Below are positions 43,700-52,391 of a stretch of DNA of 64,000 nt, piece by piece. This DNA comes from Microvirga rosea (lineage in GTDB: Bacteria; Pseudomonadota; Alphaproteobacteria; Rhizobiales; Beijerinckiaceae). The position numbers and the translations under genes were made by a program. Positions within the stretch are counted from its first letter, which is position 1. Every line of letters begins with the position of its first letter. The DNA is taken from assembly GCF_020595095.1 (NCBI RefSeq), contig NZ_JAJDOP010000001.1, positions 682,001 through 746,000 of the forward strand. The letters run 5' to 3'. A model generated the notes under the pieces. It saw nothing but the letters and a program-made list of their open reading frames with translations, was not told the DNA's origin and searched no databases.

Positions 43700-44671
43700 A
43701 TGCCCTCAAAGCTTGACCAGCTCCGCGCCATGACGGTCGTCGTCGCCGATACGGGTGACCTCGACGCGGTGCGTCGCCTGAAGCCGCAGGATTGCACGAC
43801 CAATCCCACGCTCCTCCTCAAGGCCGTCGAGAACCCGGCCTATGCGTCCATCGTGGACGAAGCCCTGCATTGGGGCCGTGCCCAGGGCGGCAGCCGCGAG
43901 GGCGTCGTTTCGGCCATCTGCGACCGGCTCGCGGTCGCCTTCGGGGCCGAACTCGCCGGTATCGTGCCGGGGCGCGTTTCAACGGAAGTCGACGCCGACC
44001 TGTCGTTCGATACGGATGCGACGCTCGGGAAGGCCCGTGCCATCATCAAGGCTTATGACGAGCGTGGAATCGGACGTGATCGGATCCTGATCAAGATCGC
44101 TTCCACGTGGGAGGGCATTCGTGCGGCGGAGATCCTCCAGAAGGAAGGGATCGACTGCAACCTGACGCTTCTGTTCAGCCAAGTTCAGGCCCAGGCCTGC
44201 GCGGAGGCGGGCGTGTTTCTCATCTCACCGTTCGTCGGACGCATTCTCGACTGGCACGTGAAGGCGGGCGGCGGTCCCTATACGGGGGAGACGGATCCGG
44301 GTGTGCTCTCGGTTCGGCGCATCTACGAATCGTACAAGGCGCAAGGGATCGCGACCGTGGTGATGGGCGCATCCTTCCGGAACATGGGTGAGATCGAAGC
44401 GCTCGCCGGATGCGACAGGCTGACGATTTCGCCCGCGCTTCTGGATGAACTGGCGAAGGCCGAAGGTGATCTGCCGCGGAAGCTGTCGCCCGATCATGTC
44501 ACGAAAACGCCCGCGCTGCCCCGGCTTGACGAGAAGAATTTCCGCTTCTCCTTGAACGAAGATGCGATGGCGACCGAAAAGCTCTCCGAAGGCATCCGTT
44601 CCTTCGTGAAGGATCTCCGGTCCCTGCGAACGCTTGTCGCGAAGCATCTCGAAGAAGCAAAGGCCGCGTGA
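43700..44671 (+). CDS. tal: Transaldolase
   Basis: A 323-aa pentose phosphate pathway enzyme of the TalB type. [11 protein letters not shown] is the N-terminal signature. The Schiff-base lysine lies near residue 132 in [11 protein letters not shown], and [19 protein letters not shown] follows. It is 30 bp after the LysR gene and 3 bp before an isochorismatase-like gene, so a short operon is possible. Confidence 0.95.
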   Translation: MPSKLDQLRAMTVVVADTGDLDAVRRLKPQDCTTNPTLLLKAVENPAYASIVDEALHWGRAQGGSREGVVSAICDRLAVAFGAELAGIVPGRVSTEVDADLSFDTDATLGKARAIIKAYDERGIGRDRILIKIASTWEGIRAAEILQKEGIDCNLTLLFSQVQAQACAEAGVFLISPFVGRILDWHVKAGGGPYTGETDPGVLSVRRIYESYKAQGIATVVMGASFRNMGEIEALAGCDRLTISPALLDELAKAEGDLPRKLSPDHVTKTPALPRLDEKNFRFSLNEDAMATEKLSEGIRSFVKDLRSLRTLVAKHLEEAKAA

Positions 44672-44674
44672 TCC

Positions 44675-45247
44675 ATGCCGAAGGCGCTCGTGATCATTGA
44701 CGTGCAGGAGAAGATCCTCGCGGTTCCGGGGGCACAGCGCCCGGCTGTCCTGCAACGATTCGACGACGTGCGTCGCCGCATCGCCCATCTGGTCGCGGAG
44801 GCGCGGCGCCATGGGGCTCCGATTGTGTTCGTCCAGCATGACGGCGCCCCGGGCCATCGCCTGGAAACCGGAACGCCGGGCTGGGACATCTGTGGCGATC
44901 TCAACCGTGATCCTGCGGATATTGTCGTGCGCAAGACCGCCTGCGATTCGTTCCATGAGACAGAGCTGCAATCCGTGCTTTCGAGCCGGAAGGTCGACCA
45001 CCTCGTGGTTGCCGGCCTGATGACTCAGTATTGCGTCGACACCACGTGCCGGCGCGCGGTGAGCCTGGGCTATGATGTGACTCTCGTGGCGGACGGCCAC
45101 ACGAGCGCGGATGCGGGTTCCCTCACGGTCGAGCAGATCGTCGCGCATCACAATGCGCTGCTTGACGGCTTTGACGCGGGAACGGCTGCCGTCACGGTTG
45201 TTCCCGCGGCCAACATCCGGTTCGATGAGACGAGGGAGGCCGCCTGA
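44675..45247 (+). CDS. Isochorismatase-like cysteine hydrolase
   Basis: A 190-aa protein of the isochorismatase/nicotinamidase superfamily. The catalytic triad is plausible: Asp in VIIDVQ, Lys in VRKTACDSF, and Cys in VVAGLMTQYCVDTTCRRA. These hydrolases act on amides or ureides; the substrate is unknown. It follows the transaldolase gene after 3 bp. Confidence 0.85.
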   Translation: MPKALVIIDVQEKILAVPGAQRPAVLQRFDDVRRRIAHLVAEARRHGAPIVFVQHDGAPGHRLETGTPGWDICGDLNRDPADIVVRKTACDSFHETELQSVLSSRKVDHLVVAGLMTQYCVDTTCRRAVSLGYDVTLVADGHTSADAGSLTVEQIVAHHNALLDGFDAGTAAVTVVPAANIRFDETREAA

Positions 45248-45256
45248 GGCCTCCCT
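45233..45256. terminator. Hairpin between the convergent hydrolase and yjhX genes
   Basis: AGGGAGGCC (45233-45241) and GGCCTCCCT (45248-45256) form a perfect 9-bp stem over the hydrolase stop codon. There is no T-tract. Confidence 0.45.
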
Positions 45257-45265
45257 GTCCAAGTA

Positions 45266-45523
45266 TCAGCGGTTGTCGGGTCTGCTCCTCACCGCCGACA
45301 GGCCCAGTCGCGTGATGCGATAAGGACCGCCGTTCGATGAGGCGACCAGTCCCTTGCGGCGGAGCATCTTGAAAAGATCCATGGTGCAGAGGGAGAGAAG
45401 CCACCCTTCACGGGTGAGGCACTCGACTTCCGAAAAGCGGCCGTTCTCGTCCTTGTAAAGACGGATGACGCCGCCCTGAGCAAGCGCGTGGAGCACGCGC
45501 TGTCCATTGCGTGAAACGTTCAC
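45266..45523 (-). CDS. yjhX: YjhX family protein (UPF0386)
   Basis: An 85-aa protein that aligns along its length with E. coli YjhX: SRNGQRVLHALAQGG, VECLTREGWLL, CTMDLFKMLRRKGL and NGGPYRITRLGL. YjhX has been described as a toxin of a YjhX-YjhQ pair in E. coli. Here no YjhQ-like GNAT gene is adjacent; the nearest GNATs are about 14 kb away. Whether it is toxic here is unknown. It resembles a small winged-helix protein. Confidence 0.85.
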   Translation of the reverse strand: MNVSRNGQRVLHALAQGGVIRLYKDENGRFSEVECLTREGWLLSLCTMDLFKMLRRKGLVASSNGGPYRITRLGLSAVRSRPDNR

Positions 45524-45973
45524 GGGAAAACCTGAGAATTTTTGAAAGTGTCAGAGAGTGCGCGCACATGCGCGTTCGGCTGATGAACAGCCGTCGCCCG
45601 CCTATCCTGTGGCGGGCCTTACCGGGACTCGGTCTCTCTGCGCATAAAAACTCCGGGCGATATGCCGGCAGCCTTATAGGGGCCGTTCCGTTAGGACGTC
45701 AATCCTGCGGCAGCTTCAAAAGCGGCCGGATTGGCGAGTCTGAGGATGGAACGTTCCCGGGTCGTCCTGCCAGCGATGGCGCTTCGTTTCAACGCCGACG
45801 GCTTCCATAGAGTGCATGGAAGCCGACTGAAGGCGGAGACGATGCGATCATTACCGACATGATCCGCAAAGCATGGCGGAGCGATGCCTGGATGAGCCTA
45901 TTGATGCCCGGTCGGCCGCCGCCAGCGCACGCCGGCAATGGGACGTCCGAGATCGATCATGGCAGTCCGCACG
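45524..45973. other. Intergenic region upstream of yjhX
   Basis: This 450-bp gap has no supported gene; the readings found are out of frame or lack a ribosome site. It must contain the yjhX promoter. It holds one clear hairpin, CGGCTTCCAT (45799-45808) with ATGGAAGCCG (45816-45825), 10 bp with a 7-nt loop, about 150 bp past the ThDP enzyme stop. Confidence 0.5.
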
Positions 45974-47653
45974 TCACGCGCGTCCGGCCAGCGCCTTCTC
46001 GCGGATGGCGGAGAGCGACATGGCAGGCGTGATGGCTTCCGGATCGAGAATGCAATGCAGGATCGCGGGCTTGCTGGACGTCAGCGCGCGCTCCAGGGCC
46101 GGGCCGAATTGCTCGGTGGTTTCCACGCGCTCGCCGTAGCCTCCGAAGGCCTTCGCATAGGCGGCGAAGTCCGGATTCTTCAGCATGGTTGCCGAAACCC
46201 GCCCCGGATACTCCCGCTCCTGGTGCATGCGGATTGTGCCGTACATGCCGTTGTCGATGAGAATGACCAGGATCGGAAGATCGTACTGAACGGCGGTGGC
46301 GAATTCCTGTCCGTTCATGAGAAAGTCGCCGTCGCCGGCAAAAACCACCACCGGGCTGGTGGGTTGAATCCGTTTCGCACCCACGGCAGCCGGCACTCCA
46401 TAGCCCATGGAGCCTGAGGTCGGCGCGAGCTGCGTGCCGTAATGGCGGAACGGCCAGAAGCGGTGGATCCAGGTGGCGAAATTGCCTGCGCCATTGCAGA
46501 AGATCGTATCGGCCGGAAGGGCATCGCGCAGGAAGGCCATGACCTCGCCCATCTGCAAATGTCCGGCATGGCGGATCTTCGACGGGTCGCTCCAGGCAAG
46601 ATAGCTCGCATGTGCCGCCGCGGTCTCCTCGCCCCATCGGATCGTCGAAGGAGCCTTCAGATCCTTGAGGAGCGACGTGAATGCCGTCGGTGACGCGTTG
46701 ATCGCCAGATGCGGGCTGTAGACGCGACCGAGCTCGCTCGAATCCGGATGGATATGAACGAGTTTCTGCTGCGGGGCTGGAATATCCAGAAGGGTGTAAG
46801 CCTGGCTCGGAACCTCCGACAGGCGGCCGCCGACCATCAGGATGAGATCCGCATTCCTGATGCGTTCCAGAAGCTTCGGGTTCACGCCGAGACCGAGATC
46901 GCCCGCATAGGACGGATGGTCGGCGGAAAAGAGCATCTGGCGGCGGAAGGTGCAGGCGACCGGCAGGTTGAAGGCGGCGGCGAACTGCCCGAAAGCCTCG
47001 ACCGCGCTCTTCGACCAGCGGCTGCCGCCGATCAGCGCGATGGGCCGCTCCGCCTTGTGAAGGAGATCCTGAAGCTGGGCCATCTGCTCCGGTGCCGGAT
47101 AGCTCTCGATCACCGTGTAACGCGGCGCGTCCGCGACCGCCGCGACTTCGGTGAGCACATCTTCCGGAAGCGCAATGACTACAGGACCCGGACGGCCCGA
47201 CGTGGCGACATGGAACGCACGGGAAACGATCTCCGGGAAGCGCGCCGGGTCGTCCACTTCGGTCGCCCATTTGACCATCGCCCCGAAGGCGGCGCGGTAG
47301 TCGAGTTCCTGGAAGGCCTCGCGCTCGCGCATGCCGCGTTCGATCTGGCCGACGAACAGGATCATCGGGGTCGAATCCTGCTTGGCGATGTGCAGGCCCG
47401 GCGACGCGTTGGTCGCGCCGGGACCACGGGTCACGAAGCAGATTCCCGGACGTCCCGTCAGTTTGCCATAGGCCTCCGCCATCATCGCAGCCCCGCCTTC
47501 CTGGCGGCAGACCGTCACGTCGATGGCGGCGTCGTGCAGCGCATCGAGAGCCGCCAGATAACTTTCTCCCGGAACGCAGAAGATGTGATCCACTCCGTGG
47601 ACAAGGAGTTGATCCACGAGGATCTGGCCGCCGGTGCGGGAGGGCGCTGTCAT
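45974..47653 (-). CDS. Thiamine pyrophosphate-dependent enzyme (acetolactate synthase-like)
   Basis: A 559-aa ThDP enzyme. The PYR domain has VPGESYLAALDAL and the catalytic Glu in CRQEGGAAMMAEAYGK. The central domain is FAD/DHS-like, and the PP domain has GDGDFLMNGQE plus LIDNGMYGTIRMHQ. It is the third gene of a lysine-degradation module, after a 9-bp hairpin. It may act on a 2-oxo acid such as 2-oxoadipate or an aldehyde product, but the reaction is not known. There is no regulatory-subunit partner, so acetolactate synthesis is less likely. Confidence 0.82.
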   Translation of the reverse strand: MTAPSRTGGQILVDQLLVHGVDHIFCVPGESYLAALDALHDAAIDVTVCRQEGGAAMMAEAYGKLTGRPGICFVTRGPGATNASPGLHIAKQDSTPMILFVGQIERGMREREAFQELDYRAAFGAMVKWATEVDDPARFPEIVSRAFHVATSGRPGPVVIALPEDVLTEVAAVADAPRYTVIESYPAPEQMAQLQDLLHKAERPIALIGGSRWSKSAVEAFGQFAAAFNLPVACTFRRQMLFSADHPSYAGDLGLGVNPKLLERIRNADLILMVGGRLSEVPSQAYTLLDIPAPQQKLVHIHPDSSELGRVYSPHLAINASPTAFTSLLKDLKAPSTIRWGEETAAAHASYLAWSDPSKIRHAGHLQMGEVMAFLRDALPADTIFCNGAGNFATWIHRFWPFRHYGTQLAPTSGSMGYGVPAAVGAKRIQPTSPVVVFAGDGDFLMNGQEFATAVQYDLPILVILIDNGMYGTIRMHQEREYPGRVSATMLKNPDFAAYAKAFGGYGERVETTEQFGPALERALTSSKPAILHCILDPEAITPAMSLSAIREKALAGRA

Positions 47654-47690
47654 GGAAGGCTCGCGATGTGAGGAAAGTCCGAAAGGAACA

Positions 47691-47711
47691 GGAGGGCGAA
47701 GGTCGCCCTCC
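47691..47711 (-). terminator. Hairpin between the ALDH and ThDP genes
   Basis: GGAGGGCGA, loop AGG, TCGCCCTCC form a perfect 9-bp stem in the 81-bp gap. On the minus strand TGTTCCTTTC follows, weakly T-rich, so partial termination or message processing is possible. Confidence 0.45.
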
Positions 47712-47734
47712 CGCGATGAGGCTTGAAACGCCGC

Positions 47735-49300
47735 TTAAGCGTCGACGTCGAACTTCACGCCCTGGGCCAGCGGAAGGGTCGTGCCGTAGTTGATGGTGTT
47801 GGTGGCACGGCGCATATAGGCCTTCCAGGCATCGGATCCCGCCTCGCGGCCGCCGCCCGTTTCCTTCTCGCCGCCGAAGGCCCCGCCGATCTCGGCTCCG
47901 GATGGGCCGATATTGACGTTGGCGATGCCGCAATCCGATCCCGCCACCGAGATGAAGCTCTCGGCCTCGCGCATGTCGAGGGTGAAGATCGACGACGACA
48001 GGCCGGCGCTGACGGCGTTGTGCTGCTCGAGCACTTCGTCGAAGCTGGAATAGCGCATCACGTAGAGGATGGGTGCGAAGGTCTCTCGCAGCACGGGCCC
48101 CTTCTGTTCAGGCATTTCCACGAGGGCGGGCCTTGCATAGAAGCCGTTGGCGCATTCGCCCTCCGTGAAGCGACCGCCGCCGTGGACGACGCCGCCCGCA
48201 GCCCGCGCCTCGTCGAGGGCGCGCTCCATGCCGTCGAAAGCGGCCTTGTCGATCAGCGGACCGACGAGGGTGCCTTCCGCGCGCGGATCGCCGATCTTCA
48301 CGCCGGAATAGACTTTCTTCAGACGCGGAACCAGCTTGTCGTAGACGCTCTCGTGGACGAAGAGGCGGCGGAGGGTCGTGCAGCGCTGTCCCGCCGTGCC
48401 CATGGCGGCGAAAGCGATGCCGCGGAGCGCGAGATCGAGATCCGCCGAAGGAGCGACGATGGCCGCGTTGTTGCCGCCGAGCTCCAGGATCGCACGGGCG
48501 AAGCGGGCCGCCAGCTTGGGGCCGACCTGCCGTCCCATGGCGGTCGAGCCGGTCGCGGAGAGGACCGGCACCCGGTGATCATCCACCAGAATCTCGCCGA
48601 TCTCGCGACCGCCGAGAAGAACCTCGGACAGGCCCTCCGGCACGCCGCCGAAGCGCTTGGCGGCCCGTTCGACGATGGCCTGGGTGGCAAGGGCGGTCAG
48701 AAGGGTCTTTTCGGATGGCTTCCAGACGACGGAATCGCCGCAAACGAAGGCAAGAGCGGCGTTCCACGACCAGACGGCGACCGGGAAGTTGAAGGCGGAA
48801 ATGACGCCGCAGACGCCGAGCGGATGCCAGGTTTCCATCATCCGATGATCGGCGCGCTCGGTCGCGATCGTCAGACCGTAAAGCTGGCGGGAGAGACCGA
48901 CCGCGAAATCGCAGATGTCGATCATCTCCTGAACTTCGCCCAGGCCCTCCGAGGTGACCTTGCCGGCCTCCAGGGTAACGAGGCGGCCAAGGTCGTCCTT
49001 GGCCACGCGGAGCTCTTCGCCGATCAGGCGCACGAACTCGCCCCGCTTGGGAGCCGGGAGCTTGCGCCAAGCCTTGAAGGCTGCATCGGCGCGAGCGATT
49101 GCGGCCTTGGCCTCGTCCGGCGTCGTCTCACGGACGTGGACGAGGGTTTCGCCGGTGATGGGCGAAAGGGCCGGACGCCCGGACGGCGCGAAGGCGCTGT
49201 CGGGCACGCCCAGGCGGGAGAGAATGGAGCGGGCTTCCTCGGCGACGCTCGAAGGAGCGGCTGGAACGGCCTTGAGGGCGGCTTGGTCGCGGGCGGACAT
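47735..49300 (-). CDS. L-piperidine-6-carboxylate dehydrogenase (ALDH7 family)
   Basis: A 521-aa aldehyde dehydrogenase of the antiquitin-like ALDH7 group, which oxidises piperideine-6-carboxylate (alpha-aminoadipate semialdehyde) to 2-aminoadipate in lysine breakdown. Motifs include FNFPVAVWSWNAALAFVCGD, SATGSTAMGRQV, ELGGNNAAIVAPSADL with the catalytic Glu, and GTAGQRCTTLRRL with the nucleophile Cys. The start MSARDQ follows GGGAGA. It lies downstream of a lysine 6-dehydrogenase-like gene and upstream of the ThDP enzyme, all on minus. Confidence 0.88.
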   Translation of the reverse strand: MSARDQAALKAVPAAPSSVAEEARSILSRLGVPDSAFAPSGRPALSPITGETLVHVRETTPDEAKAAIARADAAFKAWRKLPAPKRGEFVRLIGEELRVAKDDLGRLVTLEAGKVTSEGLGEVQEMIDICDFAVGLSRQLYGLTIATERADHRMMETWHPLGVCGVISAFNFPVAVWSWNAALAFVCGDSVVWKPSEKTLLTALATQAIVERAAKRFGGVPEGLSEVLLGGREIGEILVDDHRVPVLSATGSTAMGRQVGPKLAARFARAILELGGNNAAIVAPSADLDLALRGIAFAAMGTAGQRCTTLRRLFVHESVYDKLVPRLKKVYSGVKIGDPRAEGTLVGPLIDKAAFDGMERALDEARAAGGVVHGGGRFTEGECANGFYARPALVEMPEQKGPVLRETFAPILYVMRYSSFDEVLEQHNAVSAGLSSSIFTLDMREAESFISVAGSDCGIANVNIGPSGAEIGGAFGGEKETGGGREAGSDAWKAYMRRATNTINYGTTLPLAQGVKFDVDA

Positions 49301-49406
49301 CTGCAATCTCCCATGGGAACGGGTGTATGGGCCGGTTGAGCCCGCCACCTCCGTTGGTACTGAGACAAATCGGGGTGGCATCATGTGCCACCGTCTTTAA
49401 AGCAAG

Positions 49407-49437
49407 TTCGGGAAAAGCGAGAACCGCTTTTCCCGAA
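49407..49437. repeat. Palindromic repeat between the lysine genes
   Basis: TTCGGGAAAAGCG (49407-49419) and CGCTTTTCCCGAA (49425-49437) form a perfect 13-bp stem with an AGAAC loop. The core GGGAAAAGCG...CGCTTTTCCC and the nearby GATCATGCG resemble dispersed Rhizobiales repeats. It lies in the 225-bp gap between the lysine dehydrogenase-like and ALDH genes. Confidence 0.6.
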
Positions 49438-49525
49438 TAAGATCATGCGTTTTCGGAAAGACTCGGGCCATGGCCCCGATCATCGCAGGATCGGGCGGCC
49501 TCGAGCCTTCAAGCCAAGCGAGCCT

Positions 49526-50638
49526 TCAAGCCACGGCGGCCAGAGAAGCCTTGCCGTCCAGGCGCTCGCCCGCATAGACCTTTCCGAAACGGTTCGACAG
49601 GAAGGTGTCGAGACTGACTTCCTCCTGCCGGCGGAATCCCTTCTTCTCGATCTTGCCGGCCACAAGCAGATCGAGCATGGCGCAGATCCCGGCCGCCGTG
49701 GTCACCTGGATCGCCGTGCGGGCCTTGCCGGCAACGGTTTGGCCATAGATGCTCCGTGCATAGGTTTCCTGCACGTGGCGTCCGCCGCGCTCGCCGGTCA
49801 CCGTGACGAACACGATGACCATGTCCTGCATGGTGGACGGAACGGCCTGTTCGAGGATGTCCTTCAGGACTTCGCGGCGGTTGCGCAGCTGCAGGTCGTT
49901 CAGAAGAACCCGCATCAGGGCGCAATGGCCCGGATAGCGGATCGTCTTGTAATTGAGCGCCCGAACCTTGCCTTCCAGGGTTTCGCACAGGGTGCCGAGG
50001 CCGCCGGAAGTGTTGAACGCCTCGTAGCGGGTGCCGTCCAGGGAAAACTCTTCCAGTTCCTCCATGGCCGGGACCTCCCGGAGCTTTCCGTCGACCACGG
50101 CCTCGCAGCGCTCGATATATTCGTTGATGACGCCGTCGGTGCTCCAGGTCAGGTTATAGGAGAGGGCGTTCGACGGATATTGCGGCAGGGCGCCAACGCG
50201 CAGGCGCACCGTGTCGAGCTTGTCGAAGCGGCTTGCGATGTCGTGGGCAACGATGGAAATGAAGCCGGGCGCCAGACCGCATTGCGGAATAAATGCCGTG
50301 TCCGCTCCTTCGGCCAGGTCCTTCACCATGCGGGTCGTCGCCACGTCCTCCGTCAGGTCGAAATAATTCACGTCAGCCAGCCGGGCGGCCTGCGCGACAT
50401 GGCCGGTCAGGTGATAGGGCGCAGCGCTGAGGACCGCGTAGTGGCCTTTCAGAGCCGACTGAAGGGCGACGGCATCGTTGAAGTCGAGCTGGATCGTCTT
50501 GATGCCATCCTTTGCCACCGTCGCGAGAGCCGCCGCAGAGACATCCGCGACCGTGACGGCATAGTCGCCTGTCTCGTGCAGCATGTCTGCAATCGTGGAC
50601 CCTATCTTGCCTGCGCCGATGACGAGAATGGAATGCAT
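49526..50638 (-). CDS. Saccharopine dehydrogenase family protein, probable lysine 6-dehydrogenase
   Basis: A 370-aa NAD(P)-dependent enzyme. IGAGKIGS near residue 7 is the cofactor loop. The stretches CGLAPGFISIVAHD, AFNTSGGLGTLCETL and LNYKTIRYPGHCALMRVLL resemble the Geobacillus L-lysine 6-dehydrogenase more than the long saccharopine dehydrogenases. That enzyme oxidises lysine to allysine, which cyclises to piperideine-6-carboxylate, the substrate of the ALDH7 enzyme next door. It is divergent from an Lrp regulator, which fits amino-acid control. Confidence 0.78.
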   Translation of the reverse strand: MHSILVIGAGKIGSTIADMLHETGDYAVTVADVSAAALATVAKDGIKTIQLDFNDAVALQSALKGHYAVLSAAPYHLTGHVAQAARLADVNYFDLTEDVATTRMVKDLAEGADTAFIPQCGLAPGFISIVAHDIASRFDKLDTVRLRVGALPQYPSNALSYNLTWSTDGVINEYIERCEAVVDGKLREVPAMEELEEFSLDGTRYEAFNTSGGLGTLCETLEGKVRALNYKTIRYPGHCALMRVLLNDLQLRNRREVLKDILEQAVPSTMQDMVIVFVTVTGERGGRHVQETYARSIYGQTVAGKARTAIQVTTAAGICAMLDLLVAGKIEKKGFRRQEEVSLDTFLSNRFGKVYAGERLDGKASLAAVA

Positions 50639-50754
50639 AGCCTGACCTCCGGTTGTTTAAGGCAGAAAAGGGCAGATTGCCGCAGAACGCCATAGACAAG
50701 CTGACGGAAAGACGAGTAGTTTTCGGCATTTCGCCGTTATGATTGGCCATAGTG

Positions 50755-51183
50755 ATGCTTGATGCTCTTGATCGCGCGTTGATTGCGCTTTTGCGGGAAA
50801 ATGCCCGTATCGGTCACGCGGAGGCTGCGCGGCGCCTCGATCTTTCGCGCACGACCGTTCAGGCTCGCGTCGAAAGCCTCGAACGGCGCGGCATCATCGT
50901 CGGTTACACGGTCAAGCTTGCGGAGGACGTGACCCGTCGCATGGTGCGCGCCCATGTGACGATCGTGGTTGCCCCCAAGGCTTCCGCCAGCGTCGTTTCC
51001 GCTTTGCAACGCATGCAGGAATTGCGGGCGCTGCATTCCGTCGCTGGTGTATTCGACCTCCTGGCGGTGGTAGAGGCTGAGGATGTTCCCTCTCTCGATA
51101 CGGCCATTGACAGGATAGGCGCCATAGAGGGAGTTGAGCGCACGCAGTCCTCCATCATTCTCTCAACGAAATTCGAACGATGA
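50755..51183 (+). CDS. Lrp/AsnC family transcriptional regulator
   Basis: A 142-aa regulator. The winged HTH comes first (LDALDRALIALLRENARIGHAEAARRL, SRTTVQARVESLERRGIIVGY), followed by the RAM ligand-binding domain (VRAHVTIVVAPKASASVVSAL and LHSVAGVFDLLAVVEAED). I used the ATG at 50755; a GTG at 50752 and a TTG at 50743 are alternatives and the ribosome site is weak. It overlaps the FAD oxidoreductase start by four bases (ATGA) and is divergent from the lysine gene, so lysine or an aminoadipate is a likely effector. Confidence 0.9.
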   Translation: MLDALDRALIALLRENARIGHAEAARRLDLSRTTVQARVESLERRGIIVGYTVKLAEDVTRRMVRAHVTIVVAPKASASVVSALQRMQELRALHSVAGVFDLLAVVEAEDVPSLDTAIDRIGAIEGVERTQSSIILSTKFER

Positions 51184-52385
51184 CCTCTCCCGCAGAAAAT
51201 TTTGCCGATGTCGTGATCGTCGGAGGCGCCGTCATGGGCTCCTCCACGGCTTTTCACCTGTTGTCCGATCCGGGCTTCAAGGGGCGCGTCGTCGTGATCG
51301 AGAAGGATCCGACCTACCGCCTGTCCGCTTCCGCCCTGTCGGCAGCCTCCATCCGCCAGCAATATTCGAGTGCGGTGAACATCCGCATCTCTCTTTATGG
51401 AATTCAGTTTTTGCGCCACATCGGCGAGCGTCTGGCGGTCGACGGAGAGCGGCCGGAGATCGACCTCAAGGAGGGCGGCTATCTCTATTGCGCCACCGAA
51501 GCCGGCGCGAGCATCCTGAGGGATAACCACGCCCTGCAGACCGCCGAGGGAGCCGACATTCTCCTGATGGACCCTCCGGCGCTGCGCGAGCGCTTTCCCT
51601 GGCTCCATGTGGAGGACCTCGCGGCCGGGACCTGGGGCCGCAGCGGAGAGGGGTGGTTCGACGGGTGGGGCCTGCTTCAAGCCTTCCGCAAGAAGGCCCG
51701 TTCCCTCGGGGCGAACTACGTGAAGGGGGAAGTGGCAGAGGTGGAGCGGGAAGGGCGCCGGATCGTCGCCGTCCGGCTGACCGACGGCACACGGATTGCC
51801 TGCGGCGCTCTCATCAACTGCGCGGGATCCGGGGGAAGGTCCGTGGCCGCCATGGCCGGGCTCGATATTCCGGTCCAGGCGAAGCGGCGGTACGTCTTCA
51901 CGTTTACCTGCCGCGACAAGGTCGAGAACTGCCCGCTGCTGATCGACACATCGGGAGCTTATGTGCGCCCGGAGGGCGACGGCTTCATCTGCGGCGCATC
52001 GCCGGAGAGGGACCTTGATCCCGACTGGCACGACGAGGATCCGTCCTCCCAGGAAATCGACTTTTCGTTCTTCGAGGAATTCATCTGGCCGTCTCTCGCC
52101 CACCGGATCCCGGCTTTCGAGGCCATCAAGACCGGCCGCGCTTGGTCTGGGCCTTACGACATGTCGCTTCTGGATCACAACGCGATCGTCGGTCGGGCCG
52201 GCGACCTGGAGAACTTCTATCTCTGCAACGGCTTTTCAGGTCACGGCCTGCAGCAATCCCCGGCGATCGGGCGCGGACTTGCCGAATTGATCCTTCACGG
52301 CGGGTACCGGACCCTGGACCTGTCCGAGCTCGGCTATGAGCGCGTTCTGGCCAACCGCCCCCTCCTGGAGCGCAATGTGATCTGA
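51180..52385 (+). CDS. FAD-dependent oxidoreductase (DAO family)
   Basis: A 401-aa flavoenzyme of the D-amino-acid oxidase/glycine oxidase fold. VVIVGGAVMGSSTAFHLL gives the FAD loop near residue 12. The central GALINCAGSGGRSVAAMAGL and the C-terminal CNGFSGHGLQQSPAIGRGLAELILHG complete the site. The substrate may be an N-substituted or D-amino acid of lysine metabolism (for example pipecolate-type), by context only. It is coupled by ATGA overlap to the Lrp gene. Confidence 0.85.
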   Translation: MTSPAENFADVVIVGGAVMGSSTAFHLLSDPGFKGRVVVIEKDPTYRLSASALSAASIRQQYSSAVNIRISLYGIQFLRHIGERLAVDGERPEIDLKEGGYLYCATEAGASILRDNHALQTAEGADILLMDPPALRERFPWLHVEDLAAGTWGRSGEGWFDGWGLLQAFRKKARSLGANYVKGEVAEVEREGRRIVAVRLTDGTRIACGALINCAGSGGRSVAAMAGLDIPVQAKRRYVFTFTCRDKVENCPLLIDTSGAYVRPEGDGFICGASPERDLDPDWHDEDPSSQEIDFSFFEEFIWPSLAHRIPAFEAIKTGRAWSGPYDMSLLDHNAIVGRAGDLENFYLCNGFSGHGLQQSPAIGRGLAELILHGGYRTLDLSELGYERVLANRPLLERNVI

Positions 52386-52391
52386 CGTGGC

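Noticed and set aside
45511..45810. Short plus-strand ORF in the yjhX upstream gap
   Set aside because: No ribosome site and no recognisable features; it overlaps the yjhX start region.
45957..47933. A 658-aa minus-strand reading frame
   Set aside because: It overlaps the ThDP enzyme in a different frame and has shadow-like composition; the 559-aa ThDP frame has all the motifs.
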